Part shown: piece by piece, positions 26,770 to 35,349 of the stretch
Numbering within the stretch: position 1 is the first letter of the stretch
How the letters are laid out: each line of letters starts with the position of its first letter
NCBI RefSeq assembly: GCF_000294775.2
Contig: NZ_CP015506.1
Location: 2,331,501-2,395,500, forward strand
Reading direction: 5' to 3'
From: Cytobacillus oceanisediminis 2691
GTDB taxonomy: Bacteria; Bacillota; Bacilli; Bacillales; Cytobacillaceae
DNA: 64,000 bases
Made by a program: the position numbers and the translations under genes
The notes under the pieces: generated by a model
Database searches by the model: none
Told to the model about the DNA's origin: nothing
What the model saw: only the letters and a program-made list of their open reading frames with translations

Positions 26770-27105
26770 ATAAGTAATAAATTCTAGAATAATATAATGG
26801 AAAAAATATTTTTCGGATAGAATTGTTATTTAACATTTTATTAGATATAATATTTGGATTTTTTTGCAGCAGAAAGGGAAGGGGAAAACGCAGGTTAATC
26901 AAGGGGTTTAAAAATTGGAGTGGGATAATTTGGGCAAGAAGCGCGCGCGAATCTCCTTAAAATCCCATTTCTTCCTGTAATTAAATAATATTTATATAAA
27001 CATCCTTGAGAAGTAACAAATGCCAAAACAGGGATTGATTAATTAGTTTAAAATGTGTAAAATTACACTAATAGAAACAATCGAATATTATTCGATTTAA
27101 AAGAG
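26770..27105. other. Divergent intergenic region with a 19-bp perfect palindrome
   Basis: About 340 bases between the acidic protein gene and the giant membrane protein gene. It is A+T-rich, with likely divergent promoters. The one distinct element is AATCGAATATTATTCGATT at 27079-27097, a perfect palindrome just before the ribosome site at 27103. Confidence 0.6.
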
Positions 27106-27114
27106 GTGGATCCC

Positions 27115-30100
27115 TTGAAGCCCGAAACAGAAAAATATCATCAGAACATATTTCAAGTTGAACTTACGAAATTGAAAGATAAAGATTATATAACATCAGA
27201 ACATTATGAAATCACCTTGAAAGCCCACTATCAGTACTATCAGGACCTTGAAGAGCTGAAGCAGTTGCAGGTTAAGGCAGCAAAAGCTGCAGAAGAAATC
27301 AAGCAAAAGCCCATTCAGACAGCAAAAAAAACAGTGAAAAAGAAATTATCTCAGGAAGAAATCCGTGAAAGAAACATTTCCTGGCTGCTGAATGTTGGAG
27401 TCATCCTGCTCCTTATCGGCGGACTTTTTGTGGCAACAAGCAATTGGGATACAATGTCAAATTTCATGAAAAGTGCATCCATTGCTGTTGTTTCACTTAT
27501 TTTCTATGGCTTTGCCTTTATTTCGGGTAAGTTATTAAAGATAGAAAGAACGTCGTTTGCTTTTATTGTTCTAGGGAGTTTATTCTTGCCAATATTTATT
27601 TTATCCATAGGCTGGTTTCAATTGCTTGGCCCTTATCTTTCTTTTTATGGGGAAGGACGCTTTATACTCGGAGCAGCTGGCAGTTTACTGGTCGTTCCAG
27701 TATACAGTATATTTGCACAGAAGCTGGGCTCACGTCTTTTTGTATGGTTTGCTTATATTGCCCTGTCTGCTGGGGCAGGTTATACCCTGGCAGCATTCAA
27801 TCTTGAAAATGACAGTTTTTATCTTGGTTTGATAATTTTCAATGCGCTGCTATCTGCAGCCTATCATCGCCTGAAAAAACAGGCTTCCCTTAAACTGTTT
27901 TCGGGAGAATTGATTTACTTTGCTCAAATCAATTTAGTAATCTCTACATTATTGATGCTTGTATTTTTCAATAGCCATGTTTTATACAGTCTGAATATTC
28001 TGCTGACGGCAGCCGTTTACTTATCAATGGTGTATGTAACAGGCAGGAAGGAGTTTCATTTTGTCTTCAGCTTACTGATTGTCTATGGTGCCTATCAGCT
28101 GATTGAAAATACGATTCTACATTTGGCAGGACCAGTTTTATTTGCGCTTATAGGGATTGGTTTTCTGTTTGTTCCTAGAGTTATGGATAAGCACTATTCC
28201 TGGGATAAGATATTTAGACTGACCAGTGCAGCGGTTTCCATACTTGCTTTTCTCTATATTTCAGTTGAAGGTCTCCTGTTAATGGCCGGCGAACCCTCTG
28301 CAGCACTGCTGCTGGCTTACATTATTCTTGCGGTGCAGTTTCTATATTTGGCAAATGTTATGGAAAACGGGCTATTTGCTTACTTGGCACCCGTGTTTTT
28401 AGCCTCTGCTCTATTTGAACTAGTATTAATGCTGGATAAAGCCGCCCCGTTCAATAATCTATCTTTACCTGTTTTCTTCATTGGCTTTGTGCTTTTTATA
28501 AGTTTAGGGTATCTGCTGAAGTATCCGCTCTTAAAAGTGGTGGAATCAAGCTCACGAGATGTGGCTGTTAGTATTATGTTATTTTCAGTTGTGACTGCAG
28601 CAGGATTACTTGATTGGCTCGCTGCAGGCTCCATGCTATTAATCTTTAGCTTTGTCATGTACCTCATGAATAAGGCTGAAAATAGGGTTTTTTATACAGA
28701 AGCAATTCCCTGGGCCATTCCTTTGTCAATCGGGTTTGCCTTTATGTTTTATGGTGAACATCTGCGAAGCTGCTCAAGCTTTTATCAGAATGAGTTAGGT
28801 ATGGCCATGAATACCGTAATGGCAAGTATTGCCCTGCTTATCCTTTATGGCGCTCTTTCTAAGAAAGGGCACAAAACTCAAGCCGGAAACGTGTTTTTAA
28901 TCTCATTGGGATTTTATACAATCTCACTATTTACAGCAGTTGCTTTGTCAATCAATGAAGTCTGGATGAGACCGGCAGTATTTATAGGCGGCATTATGAT
29001 GTATCTTGCCCTGTATCGATTCCATAAACAAAGCTGGATTCCGTTTGTGTCAGCATCGATTTCACTTTTTGCTTATTTTATGATCTTGATTGGTTTGCCA
29101 TTTAACTTTACATTTTTTAATTGGGTGCAATTTCCCCTAGGGGCATGGATTCTGCTTGGTGCGGCTTTCTATATTTCTAATAAAGACTTTGTCCTGTCAA
29201 GAGGGTTCAGCTGGATTGGCCATATTTTCATGCCGTTTGCCATGATCCTGACATTTTTTATCTATAGGGAAAATAGTTTCTGGTCCTTCCTGGTCACCCT
29301 GGCAGCCTATTGGATCAGTTTCAGGGTTTCTTTTAAAGAGTGGAAGGTAAAGATATTCCTCTACAGCTCATTCTTAACTTTGTTCATGGTAATCTTAACG
29401 GGAATGAATCATGTATGGGAAGAGAACTTCAGTGAGTATGCCGTTCTTTTAGTCAGCTGTGCCGTATTCTTATTCTGGCTAACCGGAAAAACTCAAGATA
29501 AAATGAGAAGTGTTTACTTTCTTATACCCTGGTCTGTGATTGGGATCCTGGCATTTTTAACTTCATATCCCTTTGGGGATGTGCCGTTTTTCGTTTCTAT
29601 TATCTATTCTGCAGGATTTATCGTATATTTGCATAGAACTAAACTTGATATATTGACTGCAGTTCCATTGTTATTAATATGTACGGCAGTACTCAAATTC
29701 CTGTTCATTAACGGAATCGCTCCAGATATGAAAATTTTGGTTGTAGCTGGTTTCGGCCTGGCATCGGCAATCATCGGCAAAATGGTATATGCCAAAATTC
29801 TTATGAATAAAAAAGCTGATAGCTACACTATTTTCTCGCTGTTATTTTTCCTTACCGCCTATCTTTTTCCGGCAGTTTCCCTATGGGCGGAAGTTCTCCC
29901 TGGCCTCCTGATCAGCACACTTTTATTTTTACAGAGGGGCAGAATGGCATCAAAATACGTATGGCTGCCTGGATTGCTGTCGGGAGCGGTATTGCTGGAG
30001 CCTTATTATAGTTTACTAAAGAATATTGAGCTGCCGGACCTTTTCATAAGGGAGGCATACGTGCTTCCATGGATTATCCTGATTATTTTTGTCAAGAAAG

Positions 30101-30501
30101 TGCTTAAAGGGCAATACGCAGCACCGACTAACAAAATTCAGTGGTCAGTTCTAATAACGGTTTCCCTGCTGCTCGTACAGGATGGCCTTGCCAGCAATAC
30201 GGTTTATGATGCACTTATAGTTGGCACGCTCTCCCTGATTTCAATGCTAGCTGGCTCCTTCCTGAGAATAAAGTCCTATTTCTTTGTTGGATCTGGGGTA
30301 CTGCTCCTGAATGTGCTGCTGCAAACAAGACCTTATTGGGGAAATCTTCCTTGGTGGGCGTATCTTTTAATTGCAGGATCTATCCTCATTTCTGCAGCAA
30401 GCTATAATGAATGGCAGAAGCAAAAGACAGCTAAAGGTGAGGAGCCTTTAATATCTAAATGGAAAAATAGCATAAAGAATAAATTAAAAGAATGGTCCTA
30501 A
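27115..30501 (+). CDS. Giant polytopic membrane protein (about 1,130 residues)
   Basis: The start is probably TTG 27115 behind GAGGTGG; the GTG at 27106 lies inside that ribosome site. Residues 1-85 are cytosolic and helical (coiled-coil-like, Lys/Gln-rich). From about residue 85 to 1100 the protein is an almost unbroken series of some 30 hydrophobic helices. The first block (ISWLLNVGVILLLIGGLFVATSNW) resembles the N-terminus of DUF2157-type membrane proteins. A short charged tail ends it. No catalytic or transport motif is visible. Monocistronic, with its own terminator. Function unknown. Confidence 0.75.
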   Translation: MKPETEKYHQNIFQVELTKLKDKDYITSEHYEITLKAHYQYYQDLEELKQLQVKAAKAAEEIKQKPIQTAKKTVKKKLSQEEIRERNISWLLNVGVILLLIGGLFVATSNWDTMSNFMKSASIAVVSLIFYGFAFISGKLLKIERTSFAFIVLGSLFLPIFILSIGWFQLLGPYLSFYGEGRFILGAAGSLLVVPVYSIFAQKLGSRLFVWFAYIALSAGAGYTLAAFNLENDSFYLGLIIFNALLSAAYHRLKKQASLKLFSGELIYFAQINLVISTLLMLVFFNSHVLYSLNILLTAAVYLSMVYVTGRKEFHFVFSLLIVYGAYQLIENTILHLAGPVLFALIGIGFLFVPRVMDKHYSWDKIFRLTSAAVSILAFLYISVEGLLLMAGEPSAALLLAYIILAVQFLYLANVMENGLFAYLAPVFLASALFELVLMLDKAAPFNNLSLPVFFIGFVLFISLGYLLKYPLLKVVESSSRDVAVSIMLFSVVTAAGLLDWLAAGSMLLIFSFVMYLMNKAENRVFYTEAIPWAIPLSIGFAFMFYGEHLRSCSSFYQNELGMAMNTVMASIALLILYGALSKKGHKTQAGNVFLISLGFYTISLFTAVALSINEVWMRPAVFIGGIMMYLALYRFHKQSWIPFVSASISLFAYFMILIGLPFNFTFFNWVQFPLGAWILLGAAFYISNKDFVLSRGFSWIGHIFMPFAMILTFFIYRENSFWSFLVTLAAYWISFRVSFKEWKVKIFLYSSFLTLFMVILTGMNHVWEENFSEYAVLLVSCAVFLFWLTGKTQDKMRSVYFLIPWSVIGILAFLTSYPFGDVPFFVSIIYSAGFIVYLHRTKLDILTAVPLLLICTAVLKFLFINGIAPDMKILVVAGFGLASAIIGKMVYAKILMNKKADSYTIFSLLFFLTAYLFPAVSLWAEVLPGLLISTLLFLQRGRMASKYVWLPGLLSGAVLLEPYYSLLKNIELPDLFIREAYVLPWIILIIFVKKVLKGQYAAPTNKIQWSVLITVSLLLVQDGLASNTVYDALIVGTLSLISMLAGSFLRIKSYFFVGSGVLLLNVLLQTRPYWGNLPWWAYLLIAGSILISAASYNEWQKQKTAKGEEPLISKWKNSIKNKLKEWS

Positions 30502-30510
30502 GAAAGTTAA

Positions 30511-30536
30511 CCTAGCCCTCGGGCTAGGTCTTTTTA
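30511..30536 (+). terminator. Terminator of the giant membrane protein gene
   Basis: CCTAGCC / GGGCTAGG hairpin followed by TCTTTTT. Confidence 0.85.
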
Positions 30537-30570
30537 TTACTTCAGAATGTATAAATTTGTACGTCGATAA

Positions 30571-30692
30571 CTGTCTAGCTTCAGCGCCTACCCCCTCGAG
30601 GTCACAAGCCAATCCTCCCAAAAAGGCAAAAAACTCCTTTCCGGAAGGCTCGTCTTGTGCTTGTCGGTGGTGATCAAGGCGCTTCCGCTTTT
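30571..30692. repeat. Bacillus-type intergenic stem-loop repeat, copy 1
   Basis: Element running from CTGTCTAGCTTCAGCGCCT to AAGGCGCTTCCGCTTTT. Its ends are complementary (AGCGCCT / AGGCGCT) and it has nested complementary parts (CACAAG / CTTGTG; TCCTTTCCGGAAGG). The reversed end AAAAGCGGAAGCGCCTTG occurs again at 43683. Confidence 0.7.
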
Positions 30693-30705
30693 AAAAAAAT
30701 GAGTA

Positions 30706-30720
30706 AATTTTCAGAAAATA
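30706..30720 (+). promoter_or_regulatory. CodY-like box upstream of paaK
   Basis: AATTTTCAGAAAATA matches 14 of 15 positions of the CodY consensus AATTTTCWGAAAATT. It lies 16 bases before the -35 of the paa promoter. Confidence 0.6.
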
Positions 30721-30736
30721 AGTTGACTTTTACCTG

Positions 30737-30799
30737 TTTACACGGTATCTTTGTGTTAAATATATAACACTTATTTCATCTAACGATATTTTAACGTTA
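30737..30799 (+). promoter_or_regulatory. paa operon promoter and TAACG-N9-CGTTA operator (site A)
   Basis: TTTACA (30737-30742), 18 bases, TATATA (30761-30766). TAACGATATTTTAACGTTA at 30781-30799 begins 14 bases after the -10 and is a TAACG/CGTTA inverted repeat with a 9-base centre. Four similar elements lie in other promoters of this island. Confidence 0.6.
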
Positions 30800-30845
30800 T
30801 ATAAAATTACTATCTTAATATGATGAAAATCTGGGAGGTCATGTC

Positions 30846-32153
30846 TTGATTCTGCATGATATTGAAACGGAAAGCCGCGATTTTATAGAACAATTGCAGT
30901 TGGACCGGCTCAAGCAGACAGTGGAAAGAGTATTTAATCATGTGCCTTTTTATCGGAAAAAGTTTTTGGAAAGTAATATTGCACCTGAAGACGTTAACAG
31001 CCTGAATGATATTCAAAAGCTGCCCTTTACTGTTAAAGCAGATTTGCGGGAACATTACCCATTCGGGCTTTTTGCTGTGGATAAAAAAGAAATTGTCCGT
31101 CTGCACGCTTCATCGGGAACGAGCGGAAAGCCGACTGTAGTGGGCTACACACGAAATGACATCAAAATGTGGAGCAATCTGATAGCCAGGGCAATCTCCA
31201 TCGGAGGAGGCGAACCTGGTCAGACATTGCATAATGCTTACGGATACGGCCTCTTTACAGGTGGATTGGGACTGCATTATGGCAGCGAACAGCTTGGCAT
31301 GGCTACCGTACCCGTTTCTGGAGGAAATACTGACAGACAAATTATGCTGATTCAAGACTTTAAGCCTGAAGTTATTTGCGGAACTCCTTCCTACATCCTT
31401 AATTTAGCAGAGAAGATGGAGGAGAGGGGAATGGACCCGGCTGATACATCATTAAAGTATGGTATTTTTGGTGCAGAGCCCTGGTCCGAAGAAATGAGGA
31501 AAACACTAGAAGCTAAGCTTGGGATTAAAGCATGCGATATTTATGGGCTAAGTGAGGTTCTTGGACCAGGTGTAGCCATGGAATGCCATGAATCCCAGGA
31601 CGGCCTGCACATTGCAGAGGATCATTTTTATGCAGAAGTAATCGATCCGAAAAAAATGACACCGCTTCCAAACGGAGAGGAAGGGGAGCTTGTTTTTACA
31701 AGTTTAACGAAGGAAGCTTTTCCGGTGATTCGCTACCGAACGGGTGATATCGCCTCCCTTTCTAAAGAGAAGTGTGTTTGCGGGAGAACAACGCTTCGAA
31801 TGAGCCGTGTGAAAGGACGCATAGACGATATGCTTAATGTAAATGGTGTAAACGTCTTTCCTTCCGAAATCGAACGGTGCATTCTTCAGATGCCTGAGCT
31901 TTCTCCCCACTACCATATCCAAGTGTATAACAAGGGAAGTTTAAAAGTTTTGGAGCTTCATGCTGAATGGAGCGAAGAGTTTTATAGAGATATGGGAGAA
32001 GCAGAACATGTAAAAAAGAAGATCAAGGAAGCAGTGAAGCAAAATTGCTTTATTACCATTGGACTTGTTCTCCATCCGCCTAAAACGCTGCCAAGATCGG
32101 ATGGGAAAGCTGTCAGAATTGTAAATCCGGCAGTGGAAAATGCGGTAACCTGA
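30846..32153 (+). CDS. paaK: Phenylacetate-CoA ligase
   Basis: 435 residues from TTG 30846 behind GGGAGG. An adenylate-forming enzyme: P-loop-like SSGTSGKPT (about 90-98), IYGLSEVLGPG aromatic-binding/adenylation region, YRTGDIA, and a C-terminal lid domain with the Lys in PPKTLPRSDGKAVRIV. It converts phenylacetate, ATP and CoA to phenylacetyl-CoA in the cytosol. First gene of the paa operon; paaA starts 34 bases after its stop. If phenylpyruvate dehydrogenase makes phenylacetyl-CoA directly, PaaK would serve external phenylacetate. Confidence 0.95.
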   Translation: MILHDIETESRDFIEQLQLDRLKQTVERVFNHVPFYRKKFLESNIAPEDVNSLNDIQKLPFTVKADLREHYPFGLFAVDKKEIVRLHASSGTSGKPTVVGYTRNDIKMWSNLIARAISIGGGEPGQTLHNAYGYGLFTGGLGLHYGSEQLGMATVPVSGGNTDRQIMLIQDFKPEVICGTPSYILNLAEKMEERGMDPADTSLKYGIFGAEPWSEEMRKTLEAKLGIKACDIYGLSEVLGPGVAMECHESQDGLHIAEDHFYAEVIDPKKMTPLPNGEEGELVFTSLTKEAFPVIRYRTGDIASLSKEKCVCGRTTLRMSRVKGRIDDMLNVNGVNVFPSEIERCILQMPELSPHYHIQVYNKGSLKVLELHAEWSEEFYRDMGEAEHVKKKIKEAVKQNCFITIGLVLHPPKTLPRSDGKAVRIVNPAVENAVT

Positions 32154-32187
32154 ATCAGTAATTTTTAACTCGACGGGGGTGAATCAC

Positions 32188-33147
32188 ATGTCAGAGGCTC
32201 TTTTCTTTCAAGAGATGACGGAAGAACAAAAATACGAGCAGTTCATGAAACGCATAAATGCAGGAGAGAAAATTGAAGCGGATGATTGGATGCCTGAAGA
32301 TTACCGAATGACATTAATCAAATTGATTTCGATGCATGGTATCAGTGAAATTATGGGAGCACTTCCTGAAAAGGAATGGGTGCCGAAAGCCCCTTCATTA
32401 AAACGCAAGCTGGGTATCATGGCAAAGGTGCAGGATGAGATGGGGCATGGACAGCTGCTGCTTCGTGTTGCAGAGGATTTAATGAAGCCTCTTGGGAAAA
32501 CCCGCGAAGATATTATGCAGGATTTATTTAGCGGAAGACTGAAATTCCACAATGTTTTTCATATGGAGGCTCCAACATGGGGGGATGCCGGGCTGATCGG
32601 CTGGCTGGTTGACGGTGCTGCTATCATTACCCAGACCAATATGCTTAATGCTTCATATGGGCCCTATGCAAGAGCACTTAAACGGATTTGCGCGGAAGAG
32701 GTTTTTCATGCCCAGCATGGTGAAGCAATCATCATGGCACTGGCTGAAGGAACGGCGGAGCAGAAAGCGATGGTTCAGGATGCGGTTAACCGCTGGTGGG
32801 AAGCGCTGTTAATGTTCTTTGGCCCTGGTGATGCCTCTACTACCGGCACTTCCAAACAGGATACAACGATAAAATATAGAATCCGGACAAAGACGAACGA
32901 AGACTTAAGGCAGGACTTTTTTACAAAGTATATTCCGCGCGTTCTCTCGCTTGGCCTTAAACTGCCGGATGAGACAATGCATTTTGACCAGAATCAGGAG
33001 CTTTGGGTCTATAGGCAGCCTGACTGGAATAAGTTCAAGGACATTATTAAAAATAATGGGCCAAAATCTCAGGAGCGACTCGGGCTTCGCCGCACAGCTT
33101 ATGAGACTAACAGATGGGTGCGCGAAGCTCTCAATACTGCAAACTAA
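32188..33147 (+). CDS. paaA: Ring 1,2-phenylacetyl-CoA epoxidase subunit A (catalytic)
   Basis: 319 residues from ATG 32188, with GGGGG 8 bases upstream. Ferritin-like diiron oxygenase: the two ExxH ligand motifs are visible in QDEMGHGQLLLR (about 85) and EEVFHAQHGEAI (about 175), and the N-terminus FMKRINAGEKIEADDWMPEDYR is typical. With PaaB, PaaC and PaaD it epoxidises phenylacetyl-CoA using oxygen and electrons from a reductase. No paaE reductase gene is present in the window. Confidence 0.95.
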   Translation: MSEALFFQEMTEEQKYEQFMKRINAGEKIEADDWMPEDYRMTLIKLISMHGISEIMGALPEKEWVPKAPSLKRKLGIMAKVQDEMGHGQLLLRVAEDLMKPLGKTREDIMQDLFSGRLKFHNVFHMEAPTWGDAGLIGWLVDGAAIITQTNMLNASYGPYARALKRICAEEVFHAQHGEAIIMALAEGTAEQKAMVQDAVNRWWEALLMFFGPGDASTTGTSKQDTTIKYRIRTKTNEDLRQDFFTKYIPRVLSLGLKLPDETMHFDQNQELWVYRQPDWNKFKDIIKNNGPKSQERLGLRRTAYETNRWVREALNTAN

Positions 33148-33172
33148 ACCGTTCAGATGGGAGGGGTCTCCT

Positions 33173-33523
33173 TTGGGAAACGAAGGATTTTATCAGGAAT
33201 TCGAAGTCTTTAGTCAAAGAACCGATACCTCGCCTCTGCAATATCAATTTTCCCTGCTGGCACCAAATCGCGAGCTTGCACTCGTCATGGCACAGGAAAA
33301 TTTTATGCGGAGAGAACCGGTTGCTGATATCTGGGTCGTCAAACGCTCTGATATCCGGAAGCTGACACCGGAAGAAAAGCAATCACTTCAGCGTTTGGAT
33401 AACAAAGAGTACCGCACGACAAAAGGATACGGATATTTGAAGAAAAAGTGGCGCCACTACGAGCAGGAAATGCTTGATGAGAAGGAAATTCTATCATGGG
33501 GAGGGATGAAGAAAGATGACTGA
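33173..33523 (+). CDS. paaB: Phenylacetyl-CoA epoxidase subunit B
   Basis: 116 residues from TTG 33173, supported by GGGAGGGG 6 bases upstream; the longer open frame before it belongs to paaA in another frame. The core FYQEFEVFSQRTDTSPLQYQFSLLAPNRELALVMAQENFMRREPVADIWVVKRSDI is the PaaB family signature. It bridges PaaA-PaaC heterodimers in the epoxidase. It overlaps paaC by 8 bases. Confidence 0.93.
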   Translation: MGNEGFYQEFEVFSQRTDTSPLQYQFSLLAPNRELALVMAQENFMRREPVADIWVVKRSDIRKLTPEEKQSLQRLDNKEYRTTKGYGYLKKKWRHYEQEMLDEKEILSWGGMKKDD

Positions 33524-34337
33524 GCCAGTTAATAAAATGCCAATCGGCGCTGGGATAAAGCCGGCACTGACATCATTATTATATCAGCTTGCTGACGATG
33601 ACTTCATCCTTGCTTACCGGGGTTCAGAGTGGCTTGGGCTGGCGCCTCATATAGAGGAGGATGTCGCCTTTTCATCCATCAGCCAGGATACCATGGGTCA
33701 CGCCGCCATGTTTTATCAGCTGCTGGAGGATCTTGGAGAAGGCACTGTAGACAGTCTTGCCCATGCGAGAAAAGCGGCCGAAAGGAGAAATGCTGTCCTT
33801 TTGGAAGCGGTAAATGGTCCAGGTCATTACTTGTCTACAGCACAATATGACTGGGCATTCGCAGTAGCAAGAAATTATTTTTATATCCAATCAAAAAAAA
33901 TCAGATTGGACTCTCTGAAAAATTCTTCTTATCAGCCTTTAGCCGAGGTGGCATTAAAGGTTAATATGGAGCTTTATTATCATCTCCTTCACTGGAAAAC
34001 ATGGTTTAACCAGCTGATGAAGGCTGGCGGGGAAGCCAGAACGAGAATGGAATCAGCCATTGGGAAGGTTTTAGCCGATTTTGAAGGAGTTATAACATTG
34101 GGACCGCTGGCAAAAGATATGGCGGAACATGGTCTTATTGAACCGGAAGAGGTGTTAAAGCAGCGATGGCTGCTTATCATGAAGCCTGTTTTTGAATCTA
34201 TCAATCTGGCAGTCTCAGAGGCAGACCTTGCAATGAAAAATGGCAATGGCCGTATAGGAGAGCATACAGCCGACCTTGATGCTGCTTTAGCCACTTTGAG
34301 CGAGGTGTATAATATAAATCCAGCTGCAAGCTGGTAA
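33516..34337 (+). CDS. paaC: Phenylacetyl-CoA epoxidase subunit C (structural)
   Basis: 273 residues, ferritin-like but non-catalytic. Family motifs LADDDFILAYRGSEWLGLAPHIEEDVAFSSISQDTMGHA and ELYYHLLHWKTWF are visible. It pairs with PaaA and stabilises it. ATG 33516 lies inside the end of paaB, so translation is coupled. Confidence 0.94.
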   Translation: MTEPVNKMPIGAGIKPALTSLLYQLADDDFILAYRGSEWLGLAPHIEEDVAFSSISQDTMGHAAMFYQLLEDLGEGTVDSLAHARKAAERRNAVLLEAVNGPGHYLSTAQYDWAFAVARNYFYIQSKKIRLDSLKNSSYQPLAEVALKVNMELYYHLLHWKTWFNQLMKAGGEARTRMESAIGKVLADFEGVITLGPLAKDMAEHGLIEPEEVLKQRWLLIMKPVFESINLAVSEADLAMKNGNGRIGEHTADLDAALATLSEVYNINPAASW

Positions 34338-34358
34338 GTTCTTTAAAGGGTGATGTAA

Positions 34359-34856
34359 ATGGAGCAGGATCAAATGTTGATAAAAACCGCGTTGGAGGCG
34401 CTTCATAATGTTATGGACCCTGAAATAGATACCATTTCTATTGTTGATTTAGGAATGCTGGAGCATATTGAGGTGGAGGGCAATTCAGTAATGGTGAAAC
34501 TCCTGCCTACTTTTATGGGATGCCCTGCACTGGATATCATTCGAAAAAACGTGGAAATCGAAATAGACAAGGCAGGGATATTTGAAAAAATAGAAGTCCG
34601 GTTTATCTATCATCCGCCCTGGACGTCTGACCGGGTAACAGAAACAGGAAGGTTAAAGCTAAAGGAATTCGGGATTGCGCCGCCTCCAAAATTAATAAGT
34701 GAAACAGGTGAATGGCATGTGGATTGCCCTTTTTGCGGATCCACATATACGACAATGGAAAACCTGTTTGGTCCTACAGCCTGCCGCAGTATTTTATACT
34801 GCAAATCCTGCAGGAACCCCTTTGAAGCTATGAAGCCTGTATCAACGATGATGTAG
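34359..34856 (+). CDS. paaD: PaaD, iron-sulfur assembly-type accessory protein of the epoxidase
   Basis: 165 residues: an N-terminal MIP18/DUF59 domain (ALHNVMDPEIDTISIVDLGML, MGCPALDII) and a C-terminal zinc-ribbon-like region with CPFCGSTYTTMENLFGPTACRSILYCKSC, five to six cysteines. PaaD is needed for epoxidase activity, probably for iron-sulfur or metal maturation of the system. It lies 21 bases after paaC; a 184-base gap with a hairpin follows. Confidence 0.92.
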   Translation: MEQDQMLIKTALEALHNVMDPEIDTISIVDLGMLEHIEVEGNSVMVKLLPTFMGCPALDIIRKNVEIEIDKAGIFEKIEVRFIYHPPWTSDRVTETGRLKLKEFGIAPPPKLISETGEWHVDCPFCGSTYTTMENLFGPTACRSILYCKSCRNPFEAMKPVSTMM

Positions 34857-34948
34857 ATAAGGACTTTCGAATCTGTTATAAAAACCGGTCAAATTGTGTC
34901 TAATGCTATTTTAAGATGCTGGATAAACTGTTAATTCTTTATTGATAA

Positions 34949-34994
34949 ATTCCTGGAGATAACACAAATAACATATGAATCCGGCTCCAGGAAT
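34949..34994 (+). promoter_or_regulatory. Intercistronic hairpin between paaD and the EthD gene
   Basis: ATTCCTGGAG at 34949-34958 pairs with CTCCAGGAAT at 34985-34994 around a 26-base loop. There is no U tract, so it is more likely an mRNA processing or stability element than a terminator. Confidence 0.45.
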
Positions 34995-35040
34995 ACTATT
35001 AAATGAATCAAATCCACTAAACCTGAAAGGAAGTTGACAA

Positions 35041-35349
35041 ATGGTAAAATTAATCGCTCTTTATAAGCACCCTGAAAATAAGGAGGCATTTGATGACCAT
35101 TATTTTAATACGCACGCGCCGCTTACAGCCAAAATTCCGGGTCTCCGCAAGATGGAGGTTACAAAAATTGTTGGCAGTCCTATGGGGGGCGAAGGGAAGT
35201 ACTATTTGATGTGCGAAATGTACTATGACAGCCATGAAGCTTTACAGGAGGCTATGAGAACAGATGAAGGCAAGGCATCAGGAAAAGACGCCATGAAATT
35301 TGCAGGTGATATTATCACTCTTATGATTGGTGAGGAAGCAGATGAGTAA
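35041..35349 (+). CDS. EthD-family small dimeric alpha/beta-barrel protein
   Basis: 102 residues with the EthD pattern: VKLIALYKHPENKEAFDDHYFNTHAPLTAKIPGLRKME and a C-terminal ADEGK-like segment (MRTDEGKASGKDAMKFAGDIITLMIG). Members are ferredoxin-like barrels that include monooxygenase- and isomerase-like proteins. It is fixed within the paa operon, overlapping the next gene by 8 bases, so it probably acts on a pathway intermediate or damaged side product. Exact role unknown. Confidence 0.82.
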   Translation: MVKLIALYKHPENKEAFDDHYFNTHAPLTAKIPGLRKMEVTKIVGSPMGGEGKYYLMCEMYYDSHEALQEAMRTDEGKASGKDAMKFAGDIITLMIGEEADE

